A stretch of 64,000 bases of DNA from Pseudomonas viridiflava (GTDB lineage Bacteria > Pseudomonadota > Gammaproteobacteria > Pseudomonadales > Pseudomonadaceae): positions 531,866 through 595,865 of the forward strand of contig NZ_UTIQ01000199.1 in assembly GCF_900582625.1 (NCBI RefSeq). The letters run 5' to 3'. How positions within the stretch are numbered: the stretch's first letter is position 1; each line of letters opens with the position of its first letter. Shown piece after piece: positions 1-9,173 of the stretch. Under the pieces are notes generated by a model. The model searched no databases. It was not told the DNA's origin and saw only the letters and a program-made list of their open reading frames with translations. A program made the position numbers and the translations under genes.

Positions 1-504
1 CTCGGTGAGGTCGGTGACCACGCCGCAGATAATCGGCTCCTCGCTGCTGTCCAGCGCCAAGGCGCGGAATGACAGGTAAGCGGGCGTCACTTGATCGTCG
101 GCGGCCAGCAAATTGAATTCGCTGCGCACCGCTTCTTCGGCACTGTTGGCAATAAAGCGGCGGAAGCGCTCGCGCTCGGCGGGCGCGACGAAATCAGCGA
201 AATCGTGGGCCACTACCTTTTCCAGCGGCCGGTGCACCATCTCGCCCAGGCGCTCATTGCCGTACAGCACAAAGCCGTCGCGCGATAACGTCACCGCGCC
301 TTCCTGCATTTGCTCGACCAGGGTGCGATACGGCCGGTCGGCGCTTTCCAGGGTGTACACACTCACCGCTTCGCCGGTGTCGATAAACAGCGCGTCCACC
401 GCGCCGGTGCGAATGGCTTCGAGGGTGTCCTCGGCTTCGCGCAGTTTGTCGCTCAGCTGCTTGATGTATTGCTCGTCGGTCAGCCCTATGGCGCGTTCGA
501 TCAT
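1..504 (-). CDS. PAS-domain sensor protein, probably histidine kinase (partial, 3' end beyond window)
   Basis: Only the first 168 codons are present; the gene runs off the left edge in frame. It starts at ATG 504-502, 10 nt after the upstream kaiB stop, with GAGGG placed about 7 nt before it. Residues 1-45 form a charged helix (DEQYIKQLSDKLREAEDTL), followed by a PAS domain from about residue 60 (YRTLVEQMQEGAV...GFVLYGNERL) to the end. No kinase core is visible because the gene is cut. Its place as the last gene of a kaiC-kaiB-kaiB operon fits the hybrid or plain sensor kinases usually encoded beside bacterial kaiBC. The histidine-kinase call is inference; the PAS domain is seen. Confidence 0.7.
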   Translation of the reverse strand, partial: MIERAIGLTDEQYIKQLSDKLREAEDTLEAIRTGAVDALFIDTGEAVSVYTLESADRPYRTLVEQMQEGAVTLSRDGFVLYGNERLGEMVHRPLEKVVAHDFADFVAPAERERFRRFIANSAEEAVRSEFNLLAADDQVTPAYLSFRALALDSSEEPIICGVVTDLTE

Positions 505-514
505 CGGCAATCCC

Positions 515-862
515 TCACTCAATACCGAGCGCGCTACGCAAGGTAGCGGTGTCGGACAGGTCGCCGATAAGCAAGCGCACCGGCAGCGGTTTGAGCTTCA
601 TCAACGTGGGCACCGCGATAATTTGCGCTTCGCGCGCCGCGCTCGGGTTCTGGTAGATATCGACGACCTCCAATGAATAAGCGCCAGGCAAGTGGGTGTC
701 GCACAGCGCTCTCAGGTTGGTGATGGCTCGCGTGGAACGGGCGGTGCTGCCAGACACATACAAACGCAGCTCCAAGCACTCCCCCGCTTGCGTCGAGCCT
801 TCGGGCAGTTGCGCAGTCGCCGAGGCAACCGGCGGTTGTTCAGGTGGCGGTGTAAGGCTCAA
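515..862 (-). CDS. kaiB: KaiB-family protein (second copy)
   Basis: A 115-residue protein whose residues 30-112 match the KaiB fold: LELRLYVSG, then [23 protein letters not shown], then [23 protein letters not shown]. KaiB is a thioredoxin-like protein that binds the first ring of KaiC and, in cyanobacteria, changes fold to time the clock. The N-terminal 28 residues are Pro/Ala/Gln-rich and probably disordered. The longest start is TTG 862, overlapping the stop of the preceding kaiB (TTGA), so translation is probably coupled; no strong ribosome site is visible, so the start is uncertain. It is clearly diverged from its neighbour and is not a recent duplicate. Confidence 0.85.
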   Translation of the reverse strand: MSLTPPPEQPPVASATAQLPEGSTQAGECLELRLYVSGSTARSTRAITNLRALCDTHLPGAYSLEVVDIYQNPSAAREAQIIAVPTLMKLKPLPVRLLIGDLSDTATLRSALGIE

Positions 863-1233
863 TTGACTGGCTCGGGGCGGATATCCAGGCCGACAAGCAC
901 TTTGTCAGTGTTGGACAGGTCACCAATAATTTTCACCAAAGGCGTCGGCAGGTGCCGTACCAGTGTCGGCAAGGCCAGAATCTGGTCCCCCGCTGCCAGC
1001 TGCGGCGTGACGCGCAAGTCGATCACTTCGATGGAATACACGCCCGACAGGTACTCCTCGCAAATGCGCTGCAAGTTGCGCAAGGCGGTCACCGACTTCG
1101 GCGTTTGCCCGGCAATGTACAAGCGCAGGGCGTAATGCCCCGGTTGCCCGACAGCGTTGGGGTCAATCGCCGGGGTGGTGGCGGTGCCGGCAACGGTGTG
1201 CGAGTCGGGATCGTGCAGATCAGGGGTCGTCAT
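859..1233 (-). CDS. kaiB: KaiB-family protein (first copy)
   Basis: A 124-residue protein with a KaiB domain at about residues 34-118 ([55 protein letters not shown]). This is longer than the usual ~100 residues because of a 33-residue low-complexity N-terminus. The ATG overlaps the kaiC stop (ATGA), so it is translationally coupled to kaiC. The GQTPKS...LRNLQ signature is closer to canonical KaiB than the second copy. Expected role: partner of the KaiC hexamer encoded immediately upstream. Confidence 0.9.
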   Translation of the reverse strand: MTTPDLHDPDSHTVAGTATTPAIDPNAVGQPGHYALRLYIAGQTPKSVTALRNLQRICEEYLSGVYSIEVIDLRVTPQLAAGDQILALPTLVRHLPTPLVKIIGDLSNTDKVLVGLDIRPEPVN

Positions 1234-2930
1234 TCAAGAACTCCTCGTGCCCGGGCCAACTGCCGACGAATCTCATCGTCGCTTTGCAATTGGCTGATTT
1301 CCTCGTCGTCTAGCAGCGAGTCCTCTTCCTCTCGAGCTTCCAGGGCGGCGCGCATCTCAGCAATTTTGCGCTCCAACTCATCGCGGCTTTTCTGCTTCCC
1401 GCGCAGACGCTGCTCGTTCAGTTTCTGACGCAACTCCCCGGCGCGGCGTTCACGGGCTTCGTGACTCATGCGCGCGGAACCGGTCAACACCCCTTTGGGG
1501 CTGATATACGGCGTCACCAACGTGATGCCGCGGTGGTTGATGTGGTATTCGCGCACTTGGTTCGAGTGACCCATACCACGGGCCTTGAGCACATACAGCA
1601 AGCGGTTGTACTCGCCGTCGGCCTCTACGCTGGACAGCGAAACCCAGGCGTCCATCAGCGAGGAAATGGCGCGATCCAAGCCCGCCCGGGTGGTTTTCGC
1701 ATCGCTCAGGCTGGTGAACACCGTGGTGATGTTGCGCTGCTTGAGCAGATCGACCAGGCGCAACAGCGTGGCGTGCACTTCCGACTGCGGCCCGTGGAAC
1801 GCGGAAATCGGATCGACTACTACGTTGTGCGGTTTGAACTCGACGATTTCCCGGTACATGCGCGCCAGGTGCACTTCCAGGCCGAACAGGCTCGGACGGG
1901 TGGATTCCACGCGCAGCAGCCCGCTATCGATGTAGCTCTTCAGTTCCAGGTTCACCGAGCCCAGGTTACGCAGCAGTTGGCTTTCCGCTTCTTCAAAGGA
2001 GAACAGCAGGCAGCGCTCGCCGCGCAGGCAACTGGCGTGAATAAAACTAGCAGCAAAGGTGGTTTTACCCGTGCCGGCCAAGCCAGTCACCAGCACGCTG
2101 GAGCCACGGAAATAGCCGCCGCGCTCAAGCATCTGGTCCAGGCCTTCGATGCCAGTCGGCACGATGTCTTCCGGCGCGTCGTGATCCAGCCCGGCGGCGG
2201 TGATGGGCATCACCGTCAGACCCTGCGCGTCGATAAAGAATGGGTATTCGTTGGTGCCGTGGGACGAACCGCGGTATTTGACGACACGCAGACGGCGCGT
2301 GGTGATCTGATCGGCCACGCGGTTATCGAGCAGAATTACGCAATCGGACACGTACTCTTCGATGCCATAACGGGTCAGCAGGCCATCACCGCGTTCGCCG
2401 GTCACCACCGCCGTCACGCCGCGCTCTTTGAGCCAATAAAACAACCGGCGCAGCTCGGCGCGCAGCACCGCGGTGTCTTTGAAACTGCTAAACAGCGCCT
2501 CGATGGTGTCGAGCACCACGCGCTTGGCGCCGATGCTGTCGATGGCGTAGCCCAGGCGCACAAACAGGCCTTCGAGGTCGTATTCGCCGGTTTCCTCGAT
2601 CTCGCTGCTGTCGACGTACACGTGATCGATGACCATCAGCTTTTGGTCCACCAACCCTTGCAGGTCGTAGTCCAGCGAGCCGACGTTTTCCATCAGGTCT
2701 TGCGTGCGTTCTTCAAAACTCATGAACACACCGGGCTCGCCGAACTGCAGCGCGCCGTTCACCAGAAAGCTCATGGCGAACAGCGTCTTGCCGCACCCGG
2801 CAAAACCGCACACCAGGCTCGGCCGGCCCTGCGGCAGACCGCCCAGGGTAATTTCATCGAAACCGGCAATGCCGGTGGCGGATTTTTTCAGTGCGGCAAT
2901 GTGCGAAGAGGCATGGGGCTTCTCGGCCAA
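1230..2930 (-). CDS. kaiC: KaiC-family double-RecA ATPase/autokinase
   Basis: A 566-residue protein with two RecA-like KaiC domains. Domain 1 (about 15-250) has Walker A GFAGCGKT at 42-49, the catalytic glutamate pair E73-E74 and Walker [10 protein letters not shown] at 138-146. Domain 2 (about 255-475) has Walker A GLAGTGKT at 283-290, E313-E314 and Walker [10 protein letters not shown] at 370-378. The cyanobacterial S431/T432 phosphosites align with S423-S424 ([10 protein letters not shown]). After residue 490 comes an extra ~75-residue, highly charged, probably coiled-coil tail instead of a short KaiA-binding peptide. The only suitable start is TTG at 2930, preceded by AAGGTGA at good spacing. 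First gene of the kaiC-kaiB-kaiB-PAS operon; no kaiA is seen. Confidence 0.93.
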   Translation of the reverse strand: MAEKPHASSHIAALKKSATGIAGFDEITLGGLPQGRPSLVCGFAGCGKTLFAMSFLVNGALQFGEPGVFMSFEERTQDLMENVGSLDYDLQGLVDQKLMVIDHVYVDSSEIEETGEYDLEGLFVRLGYAIDSIGAKRVVLDTIEALFSSFKDTAVLRAELRRLFYWLKERGVTAVVTGERGDGLLTRYGIEEYVSDCVILLDNRVADQITTRRLRVVKYRGSSHGTNEYPFFIDAQGLTVMPITAAGLDHDAPEDIVPTGIEGLDQMLERGGYFRGSSVLVTGLAGTGKTTFAASFIHASCLRGERCLLFSFEEAESQLLRNLGSVNLELKSYIDSGLLRVESTRPSLFGLEVHLARMYREIVEFKPHNVVVDPISAFHGPQSEVHATLLRLVDLLKQRNITTVFTSLSDAKTTRAGLDRAISSLMDAWVSLSSVEADGEYNRLLYVLKARGMGHSNQVREYHINHRGITLVTPYISPKGVLTGSARMSHEARERRAGELRQKLNEQRLRGKQKSRDELERKIAEMRAALEAREEEDSLLDDEEISQLQSDDEIRRQLARARGVLE

Positions 2931-3116
2931 TTGAGGTCACCTTTTAAAGTCATGAGTGTGTGCTGGATGCCCGTCACGGCATCAAGCGGCTTAACAACTC
3001 AGACTACGGGGTGGCAAAAAAGATCGATATTTCATAGCAGTTTGATGGCAAACAGCGAAACGTAGGCGGTCCGTTAGAGGCCAGAAAAGCCCCGCCGCTT
3101 GAGCGTTTCTGTCCAT
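2931..3116. promoter_or_regulatory. Intergenic region upstream of kaiC
   Basis: This 186-bp gap separates the kaiC start from the end of the dehydratase gene, which is also on the minus strand. It must hold the kai operon promoter unless transcription reads through. The only element I can place with confidence is the kaiC ribosome site (AAGGTGA on the minus strand, about 2936-2945). No clear -35/-10 pair or terminator hairpin was recognised. Confidence 0.35.
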
Positions 3117-4043
3117 TCAGGCGAGTGTTTTTCGCCACTGTTGAATCTGCTCGAGCGTGGCCGTCGCCCCGCCACAAACGACCACCAATGGCCGCTGAAA
3201 ATCAGCCAAAGCGTCGTGCCCTCCCACGTTGTACAACGTGGCCAAGGCAGCACCGCAAGCCGGTTCGACCAACACACGATGATCATGCAGAAACTGCTCG
3301 CAGGCGCTCAATGCTTGCGCGTCGGTCACCGTGGCGCAGCGGATGTCGTGGCGTCCGGTAATGGCGAACGCGTTTTCACACACCGCTTTGGCGCCCAGCG
3401 AGGTGGCGATGCTGGTGATGGCCGGCAATTCAATGCGCTGGCCAGCGGCAACCGATTGCGCCAGGGAATCAGCGCCCAGTGTTTCAACCGCCACCACCGG
3501 CACGTGGTTGAGCCCGTTACGCTGCAGGCCCGCGGCGACGCCAGAGAGCAATCCACCGCCGCCCACGGCGACGATGACGGCGTCGAAATCGACGCTGGCC
3601 GCCACCACCTCGTCGATCAGGCTGCCGTGGCCCGCCCACATTTCAGCGTTGTCGAACGGGTGAATAAACGCGCTGTGCTCATCCAGCAGCGACTGCGCCA
3701 GGGCGTTGGCCTCCATCCACGAGGCGCCATGCACGATGACATCGGCGCCCTCCTGCTCGATCAACGCCTTGGCGCGCGCGGTAGTGGTTTCGGGTACCAC
3801 CACGGTGACGGGAATATTCAGCTGACGCCCGGCATAGGCCGCCGCGATGCCGGCATTGCCGCCCGATGAGGACACAAAGCGACGCTTGCCCTGTTTTGCG
3901 TAGGTTTCACACACCGCACCAATGCCGCGAATTTTGAACGAGCCCACCGGCTGCGCGGCCTCCAGCTTGAGCCACACGGTTTTATTGGTGAGCACGCTCA
4001 ATGGGCGCGATTGCAACAAAGGCGTTTGGATGTGCAGCGGCAT
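3117..4043 (-). CDS. PLP-dependent L-serine/L-threonine dehydratase-like enzyme
   Basis: A 308-residue fold-type II PLP enzyme. The Schiff-base lysine lies in VGSFKIRG (about residue 37), followed by the substrate-binding SSSGGNAG loop and the glycine-rich phosphate loop VAVGGGGLLSGV. The length suits the short single-domain serine dehydratases, without the regulatory ACT domain of IlvA. Expected reaction: deamination of serine or threonine to pyruvate or 2-oxobutyrate in the cytoplasm. The start at ATG 4043 is chosen over TTG 4055 because GAGG sits 6 nt upstream. It is followed by the kai operon on the same strand, without an obvious functional link. Substrate preference cannot be read from the sequence. 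Confidence 0.88.
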   Translation of the reverse strand: MPLHIQTPLLQSRPLSVLTNKTVWLKLEAAQPVGSFKIRGIGAVCETYAKQGKRRFVSSSGGNAGIAAAYAGRQLNIPVTVVVPETTTARAKALIEQEGADVIVHGASWMEANALAQSLLDEHSAFIHPFDNAEMWAGHGSLIDEVVAASVDFDAVIVAVGGGGLLSGVAAGLQRNGLNHVPVVAVETLGADSLAQSVAAGQRIELPAITSIATSLGAKAVCENAFAITGRHDIRCATVTDAQALSACEQFLHDHRVLVEPACGAALATLYNVGGHDALADFQRPLVVVCGGATATLEQIQQWRKTLA

Positions 4044-4138
4044 AGCGGACCTCAAGCGGCGTCAAATCAGAGCGCGTCATGCTACTCGACTCGTTGGCCC
4101 TCAGTCTTCAGCCCGCAATTGGCACAAACGCCCTGCAG

Positions 4139-4165
4139 ATAGCGCGTGCACACTAGTGGCGCTAT
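4139..4165. promoter_or_regulatory. Inverted repeat between divergent genes (possible operator)
   Basis: Perfect 7-bp arms ATAGCGC and GCGCTAT flank a 13-bp spacer that itself contains the palindrome CACTAGTG. The element lies between the divergent dehydratase (start 4043) and the small ORF (start about 4212), where an operator would be expected. There is no adjacent T-run, so it does not look like a terminator. Which protein binds, if any, is unknown. Confidence 0.3.
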
Positions 4166-4211
4166 GCCATATTCTTGCCTCCATCTCATACGGGCAAGCA
4201 AGGACGGCGAA

Positions 4212-4472
4212 GTGAAACGAATCAAGGAATGGCTCAGTCACGCCGTACGCTTTACTGCTCGACCACTTCCCGCATACCGAGACGAAACAGAACGTCAGCA
4301 CTTTGACCAGGACTGCATCAACACCCTGGGCTACAAGGGCGACGAACTGGTGATGCTCACCGAGCATGACCTGTTCAAAATCTGGCGAGCCGGCGCGCAA
4401 CGCGCCCAGCTAGAAGCGCAGCAGGCACTCGCCGAGTCGCCAAGCCCTGCCCCAATCCGCTGCGCCAGTTAA
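4212..4472 (+). CDS. Small hypothetical protein
   Basis: An 86-residue protein of unknown function, beginning VKRIKEWLSHAV if GTG 4212 is used; AAGGA lies 7 nt before that codon, which is why I prefer it. In-frame ATGs at 4146 and 4164 would add up to 22 residues without a comparable ribosome site. The protein is soluble, has a charged N-terminal helix, a central segment DQDCINTLGYKGDELVMLTE and an Ala/Gln-rich helix near the end. I recognise no domain. Codon use is like that of its neighbours, so it is probably real, but only weakly supported. Confidence 0.5.
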   Translation: MKRIKEWLSHAVRFTARPLPAYRDETERQHFDQDCINTLGYKGDELVMLTEHDLFKIWRAGAQRAQLEAQQALAESPSPAPIRCAS

Positions 4473-4906
4473 CCCATGCTTCCCAAACGCGGTGCCGAAG
4501 GCGGGGGTTTCGGGGTGGTGTTTTTGGCCGGCAACTTTTGGCTCTGAAACTCTAAAACCGTTGAATACACCTTTTCGCCCACACCTCCGTCATTCCCTTA
4601 TAGGCGGCGGTCCGACGGTTCGGAATCCAGAGTCTTGAAGGTGACGACTATATTTCAACCATCTCCGTCATCCTCGCGAACGCGGGGATCCAGGCTGTCG
4701 CGACGAGCACCGTAACGTCCGGAACTCTGGATTCCCGCTTTCGCGGGAATGACGGATGTCTGGTCTAGCGATTCATACACCTGCCCAGACTTCTCGCCCC
4801 CCCCGAAACTGACAGCCCGGTCATTTACCCGTCACCCTCCTGACCGCCCCAACCCGGTATAACGGCACGCTACCTTCCCCTTAACTCCAGCTCTGGCGTC
4901 ATCCGC
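4473..4906. repeat. Intergenic region with REP-like palindromic repeats
   Basis: A 434-bp gap before the efflux operon. It contains one partial copy (about 4585-4630) and one head-to-head pair (4663-4693 and 4727-4755) of a Pseudomonas-type repeat with core CCGTCATcCtCGCG...CGCGGGgATCCAG. The pair can fold into a long hairpin. The remaining sequence before 4907 should contain the promoter of the RND operon, but I could not assign -35/-10 boxes. No other coding sequence is supported here. Confidence 0.75.
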
Positions 4907-6073
4907 ATGCGCACTCGCAGCAAAATCGTGATCTCTCTCGTGCTGGTGGCGGCCGCCGCCCTCGCCTTAAAAAGCGTCTTACCGAAACCAAATACAGCCA
5001 AACCTGCCGGCCCTGTAGGCATACCCGTGCACGTGGTGGCGGTTAAGCAGCAAGACGTACCGCGATTTATCAGTGCCATCGGCACGGTGTTGTCGCTGCA
5101 CAGCGTCGTGGTGCGCACGCAGATCGATGGCGTGCTCACGCAGCTGCTGGTGAAGGAAGGCCAATGGGTGAAGGCTGGTGAGTTGATGGCGCAAATTGAT
5201 GACCGGGCCATTCGCGCCAGCCTCGATCAGGCCAAGGCGCAACTGGGCCAGGCACAGGCGCAGTTGCATGTCGCCGAGGTGGATTTGAAGCGCTACAAGC
5301 TGCTCAGCGTTGACGACGGCGTGTCCAAGCAAACCCTCGATCAGCAGCAGGCGTTGACCGACCAGTTGAAGGCCACGGTGCAAGGCAATCAGGCGGCGAT
5401 TGCAGCGGCGCAAGTGCAGTTGTCGTTTACCCAGATTCGCTCGCCGGTCGCTGGCCGGGTGGGGATTCGCACGGTCGATCCGGGCAATTTCCTGCGCGTC
5501 AGCGATGCCCAGGGCTTGTTTAGCGTCACGCAAATCGACCCCATCGCCGTGGAGTTTTCCTTGCCACAAAACCTGTTGCCCACCTTGCAGCAGCTGCTCA
5601 ACGCGCCAACCCCGGCGCTGGTCAACGCCTACCTCAGCGACCACGAACAAACCGGCACCCTGCTCGCCCAGGGCCAGTTGCGTTTGATCGACAACCAGGT
5701 CAGCGCCAGCACCGGCACGCTGCGGGCCAAGGCCGAGTTTGCCAATGCCCAGCAAACCCTGTGGCCCGGCCAATTGGTCACGGTGAAGGTGCAAACCGCT
5801 GTCGACCAAAGCGCGCTGGTGGTGCCGCCGCAAGTGGTGCAGCGCGGGCTGGAGAATTATTTCGTGTACCGCGTCAACGGCAACACGGTGGAAAGCGTAC
5901 CGGTGAAGGTGCTGTATCAAGACAGCGAACTGAACATTATCCAAGGCGTGCAACCGGCGGCGATTCAGGCTGGCACCGTGCTGATTCGCGATGGCCAGTC
6001 GCGCTTGAAGCCGGGGTCGAAAATCGAGGTGTTGAGCGATGAACCCGCCGCCACGGCACAGGTGCAACCGTGA
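4907..6073 (+). CDS. RND efflux system periplasmic adaptor (membrane fusion protein)
   Basis: A 388-residue MdtA/AcrA-type adaptor. An N-terminal membrane anchor or signal segment (about 7-24, IVISLVLVAAAALAL) leads into the periplasm. The first lipoyl half-motif is GVLTQLLVKEGQWVKAGELMAQID (about 80-104); a long alpha-hairpin follows (DQAKAQLGQAQAQL...), then the second lipoyl half (RSPVAGRVGIRTVDPGN) and the beta-barrel. It links the inner-membrane pump to an outer-membrane channel. Its stop overlaps the GTG start of the pump gene, so both are co-translated. No lipoprotein cysteine is present. Confidence 0.93.
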   Translation: MRTRSKIVISLVLVAAAALALKSVLPKPNTAKPAGPVGIPVHVVAVKQQDVPRFISAIGTVLSLHSVVVRTQIDGVLTQLLVKEGQWVKAGELMAQIDDRAIRASLDQAKAQLGQAQAQLHVAEVDLKRYKLLSVDDGVSKQTLDQQQALTDQLKATVQGNQAAIAAAQVQLSFTQIRSPVAGRVGIRTVDPGNFLRVSDAQGLFSVTQIDPIAVEFSLPQNLLPTLQQLLNAPTPALVNAYLSDHEQTGTLLAQGQLRLIDNQVSASTGTLRAKAEFANAQQTLWPGQLVTVKVQTAVDQSALVVPPQVVQRGLENYFVYRVNGNTVESVPVKVLYQDSELNIIQGVQPAAIQAGTVLIRDGQSRLKPGSKIEVLSDEPAATAQVQP

Positions 6074-9000
6074 CCGGGCGCGGCGCGGTATCGGCCTGGT
6101 GTGTCGATCACCCGGTCGCCACCTTGCTGCTGACCTTCGCCTTGGTACTGCTGGGGCTGGTGGCTTTTCCGCAGCTGCCGCTGGCGCCGTTGCCAGAGGC
6201 TGAATTTCCGACCATTCAGGTGAATGCCCAACTGCCCGGCGCCAGCCCGGACACCATGGCCTCGTCGGTGGCCACGCCGCTTGAAGTGCAGTTCAGTGCC
6301 ATTCCCGGCATGACCCAGATGACCTCAACCAGTGCCCTGGGCTCGACCAACCTGATTCTGCAATTCACCCTCGACAAGAGCATCGACAGCGCCGCCCAGG
6401 AAGTGCAAGCGGCCATCAACACCGCCGCCGGCAAGCTGCCGCAAGACATGCCCAGCCTGCCGACCTGGCGCAAGGTCAACCCGGCGGACAGCCCGGTGCT
6501 GATCCTCGCCGTCAGTTCGACGCAAATGCCCGGCACCGAACTCAGTGACCAGGCCGAAACCATTCTGGCCCGCCAGCTCAGCCAGATTGATGGCGTTGGC
6601 CTGATCAACATCAGCGGCCAGCAACGTCCGGCTATCCGTGTGCAGGCCTCGCCGGACAAACTCGCCGCCCTCGGCCTGACCCTTGCCGACCTTCGCACGG
6701 CACTGCAACAAACCAGCCTCAACCTGGCCAAAGGCGCGCTGTACGGTGAGTCGAGCATTTCCACCCTGGCCACCAACGACCAGTTATTTCACCCCGAAGA
6801 CTACGGCCAGTTGATCGTCTCCTACAAAGATGGCGCGCCGGTTAGGGTCAACGATGTGGCGCGGGTGATCGACGGCGCGGAAAACGCCTATGTGCAGGCC
6901 TGGTCCAACGACCAGCCGGGGCTCAACCTGGTGATCTTCCGCCAGCCGGGCGCCAATATCGTCGACACCGTCGACCGTATTCAGGCCGAGCTGCCGCGCT
7001 TGCAGGCCATGCTTTCGGCGTCGGTGCAGGTTTCCGTGCTCAACGACCGCACGCAAACCATTCGCGCCTCGTTGCACGAGGTGGAAATCACCCTGCTGAT
7101 TGCGGTGTTGCTGGTGGTCGCGGTGATGGCGTTGTTTCTGCGCCAGTGGTCGGCCACCTTGATTGTCACCAGCGTGCTGGCGGTGTCGCTGATTGCCAGC
7201 TTTGCGTTGATGTACGTGATGGGCTTTAGCCTCAATAACCTGACGCTGGTGGCCATCGTCGTGGCCGTCGGCTTTGTGGTGGACGATGCCATCGTTGTGG
7301 TGGAGAACATTCACCGGCATCTGGAAGCCGGCGAAGGCATGCGCGAAGCGGCGATCAAGGGCGCGGGGGAAATTGGCTTTACCGTGGTGTCCATCAGCTT
7401 TTCGCTGATTGCCGCGTTTATTCCGCTGCTGTTTATGGGCGGCGTGGTCGGGCGGCTGTTCAAGGAATTCGCCCTGACCGCGACCTCGACCATTCTGATT
7501 TCCGTGGTGGTATCGCTAACCCTGGCGCCGGCCTTGGCCGCCTTGTTTATGCGCGCCCAGGCGCACCACACCGGCGAGCGCAAAGGCTTCGGCGACTGGC
7601 TGCTGAGCCGCTATGACCACGGCCTGCGCCGCGCCCTGAATCACCAACGGTTGATGCTTGGCCTCTTCACCGCCAGCCTGGTGTTGGCGGTGGTGGGTTA
7701 TGTGTTTATTCCCAAGGGATTTTTCCCGGTGCAAGACACCGGTTTTGTGCTCGGCACCACCGAGGCGGCGGCGGATATCTCTTATCCCGACATGGTCGCC
7801 AAGCACCGCGAGCTGGCAAAAATCGTCGCCGCCGACCCGGCCGTGAGCGTGTTTTCCCATATGGTCGGCGTCTCCGGAAACAACCAGACCATCGCCAACG
7901 GCCGCTTCTGGATCACCCTCAAACCACGGGGTGAACGCGATGTATCGGCCAGCGAGTTTATCGACCGCATCCGCCCCAAACTCATGACCCTGCCCGGCAT
8001 CGTGTTGTACCTGCGCGCCGGCCAGGACATCAACCTCAGCGCCGGCCCCAGCCGCAGCCAGTACCAGTACACGCTGAAGAGCAACGACGGCCCGAGCCTT
8101 AACCTGTGGACCCAGCGCCTCACGGACAAGCTGCGCAGCAACCCGGCATTTCGCGACCTCTCCAACGACCTGCAACTGGGCGGCAGCATCACCCACATCA
8201 GCATCGACCGCAGCGCGGCGGCGCGTTTCGGGCTGACCACCAGCGATGTCGACCAAGCGCTGTACGACGCCTTCGGGCAGCGGCAAATCAGTGAATTCCA
8301 GACCGAAACCAACCAGTACAAGGTGATTCTGGAACTCAACGAGCAGCAGCGCGGCAAAGCCGAAAGCCTCAACTTCTTCTACCTGCGCTCGCCGCTAACC
8401 GATGAAATGGTGCCGCTGTCGGCCCTGGCCAAGGTCGACGTGCCCACCAGCGGGCCGTTGTCGATTGCCCACGACGGCATGTTTCCGGCCGCCAACCTGT
8501 CGTTCAACCTGGCGCCCGGCGTGGCCTTGGGCGACGCGGTGCGTGAACTGAACCAGGCCAAGCTCGACATCGGTATGCCGGCGGAAATAAGCGGCAATTT
8601 CCAGGGTGCGGCACAGGCGTTCCAGAGTTCGCTGGCCAGTCAGCCGTGGCTGATTCTCGCGGCGCTGGTGGCGGTTTACATCATTCTGGGCGTGCTCTAT
8701 GAAAGCTTCGTGCACCCGCTGACCATCATCTCCACCCTGCCCTCCGCCGGCCTTGGCGCCTTGGTGATGCTGTGGCTGTGCGGGCAGGATTTTTCCATCA
8801 TGGCGCTGATCGGTCTGGTGCTGCTGATCGGCATCGTCAAGAAGAACGGCATTCTGATGATCGACTTCGCCCTGGAAGCCCAGCGCGAGCGCGGGTTGTC
8901 GCCACAGGAGGCGATTTACCAAGCCTGCCTCACGCGCTTTCGGCCGATCATCATGACCACCCTCGCCGCCCTGCTCGGCGCCCTGCCGCTGATGCTCGGT

Positions 9001-9165
9001 TTTGGCACCGGCGCCGAATTGCGCCAACCGCTGGGCATTGCCGTGGTCGGCGGTTTGCTGGTCAGCCAGGCGCTGACGCTGTTCACCACGCCGGTCATAT
9101 ACTTGGCGCTTGAGCGGTGGTTCCACCGACGCCAGGCGGCGCCGCTCGTTGCCACCGAACACTGA
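6070..9165 (+). CDS. RND efflux pump, HAE1/MdtB-like inner-membrane transporter
   Basis: A 1031-residue resistance-nodulation-division pump of normal length, with 12 expected membrane helices and two large periplasmic loops. TM4 carries the proton-relay aspartates D405 and D406 in VGFVVDDAIVVVEN, typical of the HAE1 drug/hydrophobe branch and not the metal-exporting CzcA branch. The second half ends with the usual LIGIVKKNGILMIDFALEA and TTLAALLGALPLMLGFGTGAELRQPLG signatures. The start is GTG 6070 overlapping the adaptor stop (GTGA). Only one pump gene is present, unlike MdtBC pairs, and no outer-membrane factor gene follows, so a TolC/OprM-type channel encoded elsewhere is probably used. 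Confidence 0.94.
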   Translation: MTGRGAVSAWCVDHPVATLLLTFALVLLGLVAFPQLPLAPLPEAEFPTIQVNAQLPGASPDTMASSVATPLEVQFSAIPGMTQMTSTSALGSTNLILQFTLDKSIDSAAQEVQAAINTAAGKLPQDMPSLPTWRKVNPADSPVLILAVSSTQMPGTELSDQAETILARQLSQIDGVGLINISGQQRPAIRVQASPDKLAALGLTLADLRTALQQTSLNLAKGALYGESSISTLATNDQLFHPEDYGQLIVSYKDGAPVRVNDVARVIDGAENAYVQAWSNDQPGLNLVIFRQPGANIVDTVDRIQAELPRLQAMLSASVQVSVLNDRTQTIRASLHEVEITLLIAVLLVVAVMALFLRQWSATLIVTSVLAVSLIASFALMYVMGFSLNNLTLVAIVVAVGFVVDDAIVVVENIHRHLEAGEGMREAAIKGAGEIGFTVVSISFSLIAAFIPLLFMGGVVGRLFKEFALTATSTILISVVVSLTLAPALAALFMRAQAHHTGERKGFGDWLLSRYDHGLRRALNHQRLMLGLFTASLVLAVVGYVFIPKGFFPVQDTGFVLGTTEAAADISYPDMVAKHRELAKIVAADPAVSVFSHMVGVSGNNQTIANGRFWITLKPRGERDVSASEFIDRIRPKLMTLPGIVLYLRAGQDINLSAGPSRSQYQYTLKSNDGPSLNLWTQRLTDKLRSNPAFRDLSNDLQLGGSITHISIDRSAAARFGLTTSDVDQALYDAFGQRQISEFQTETNQYKVILELNEQQRGKAESLNFFYLRSPLTDEMVPLSALAKVDVPTSGPLSIAHDGMFPAANLSFNLAPGVALGDAVRELNQAKLDIGMPAEISGNFQGAAQAFQSSLASQPWLILAALVAVYIILGVLYESFVHPLTIISTLPSAGLGALVMLWLCGQDFSIMALIGLVLLIGIVKKNGILMIDFALEAQRERGLSPQEAIYQACLTRFRPIIMTTLAALLGALPLMLGFGTGAELRQPLGIAVVGGLLVSQALTLFTTPVIYLALERWFHRRQAAPLVATEH

Positions 9166-9173
9166 GCCCGACC

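Noticed and set aside
1..2930. Calling the Kai operon a circadian clock
   Set aside because: No KaiA, SasA or RpaA is seen and the phosphosite pair differs; a timing role is not demonstrated by sequence.
1461..3065. Long plus-strand open frame antisense to kaiC
   Set aside because: His/Gln/Arg-rich translation without domains, fully opposite a recognised gene; this is a codon-bias shadow typical of high-GC DNA.
6070..9165. Heavy-metal (CzcA/CusA) efflux pump
   Set aside because: The TM4 signature and overall similarity are of the HAE1/MdtB branch, despite the CusRS-like neighbours.
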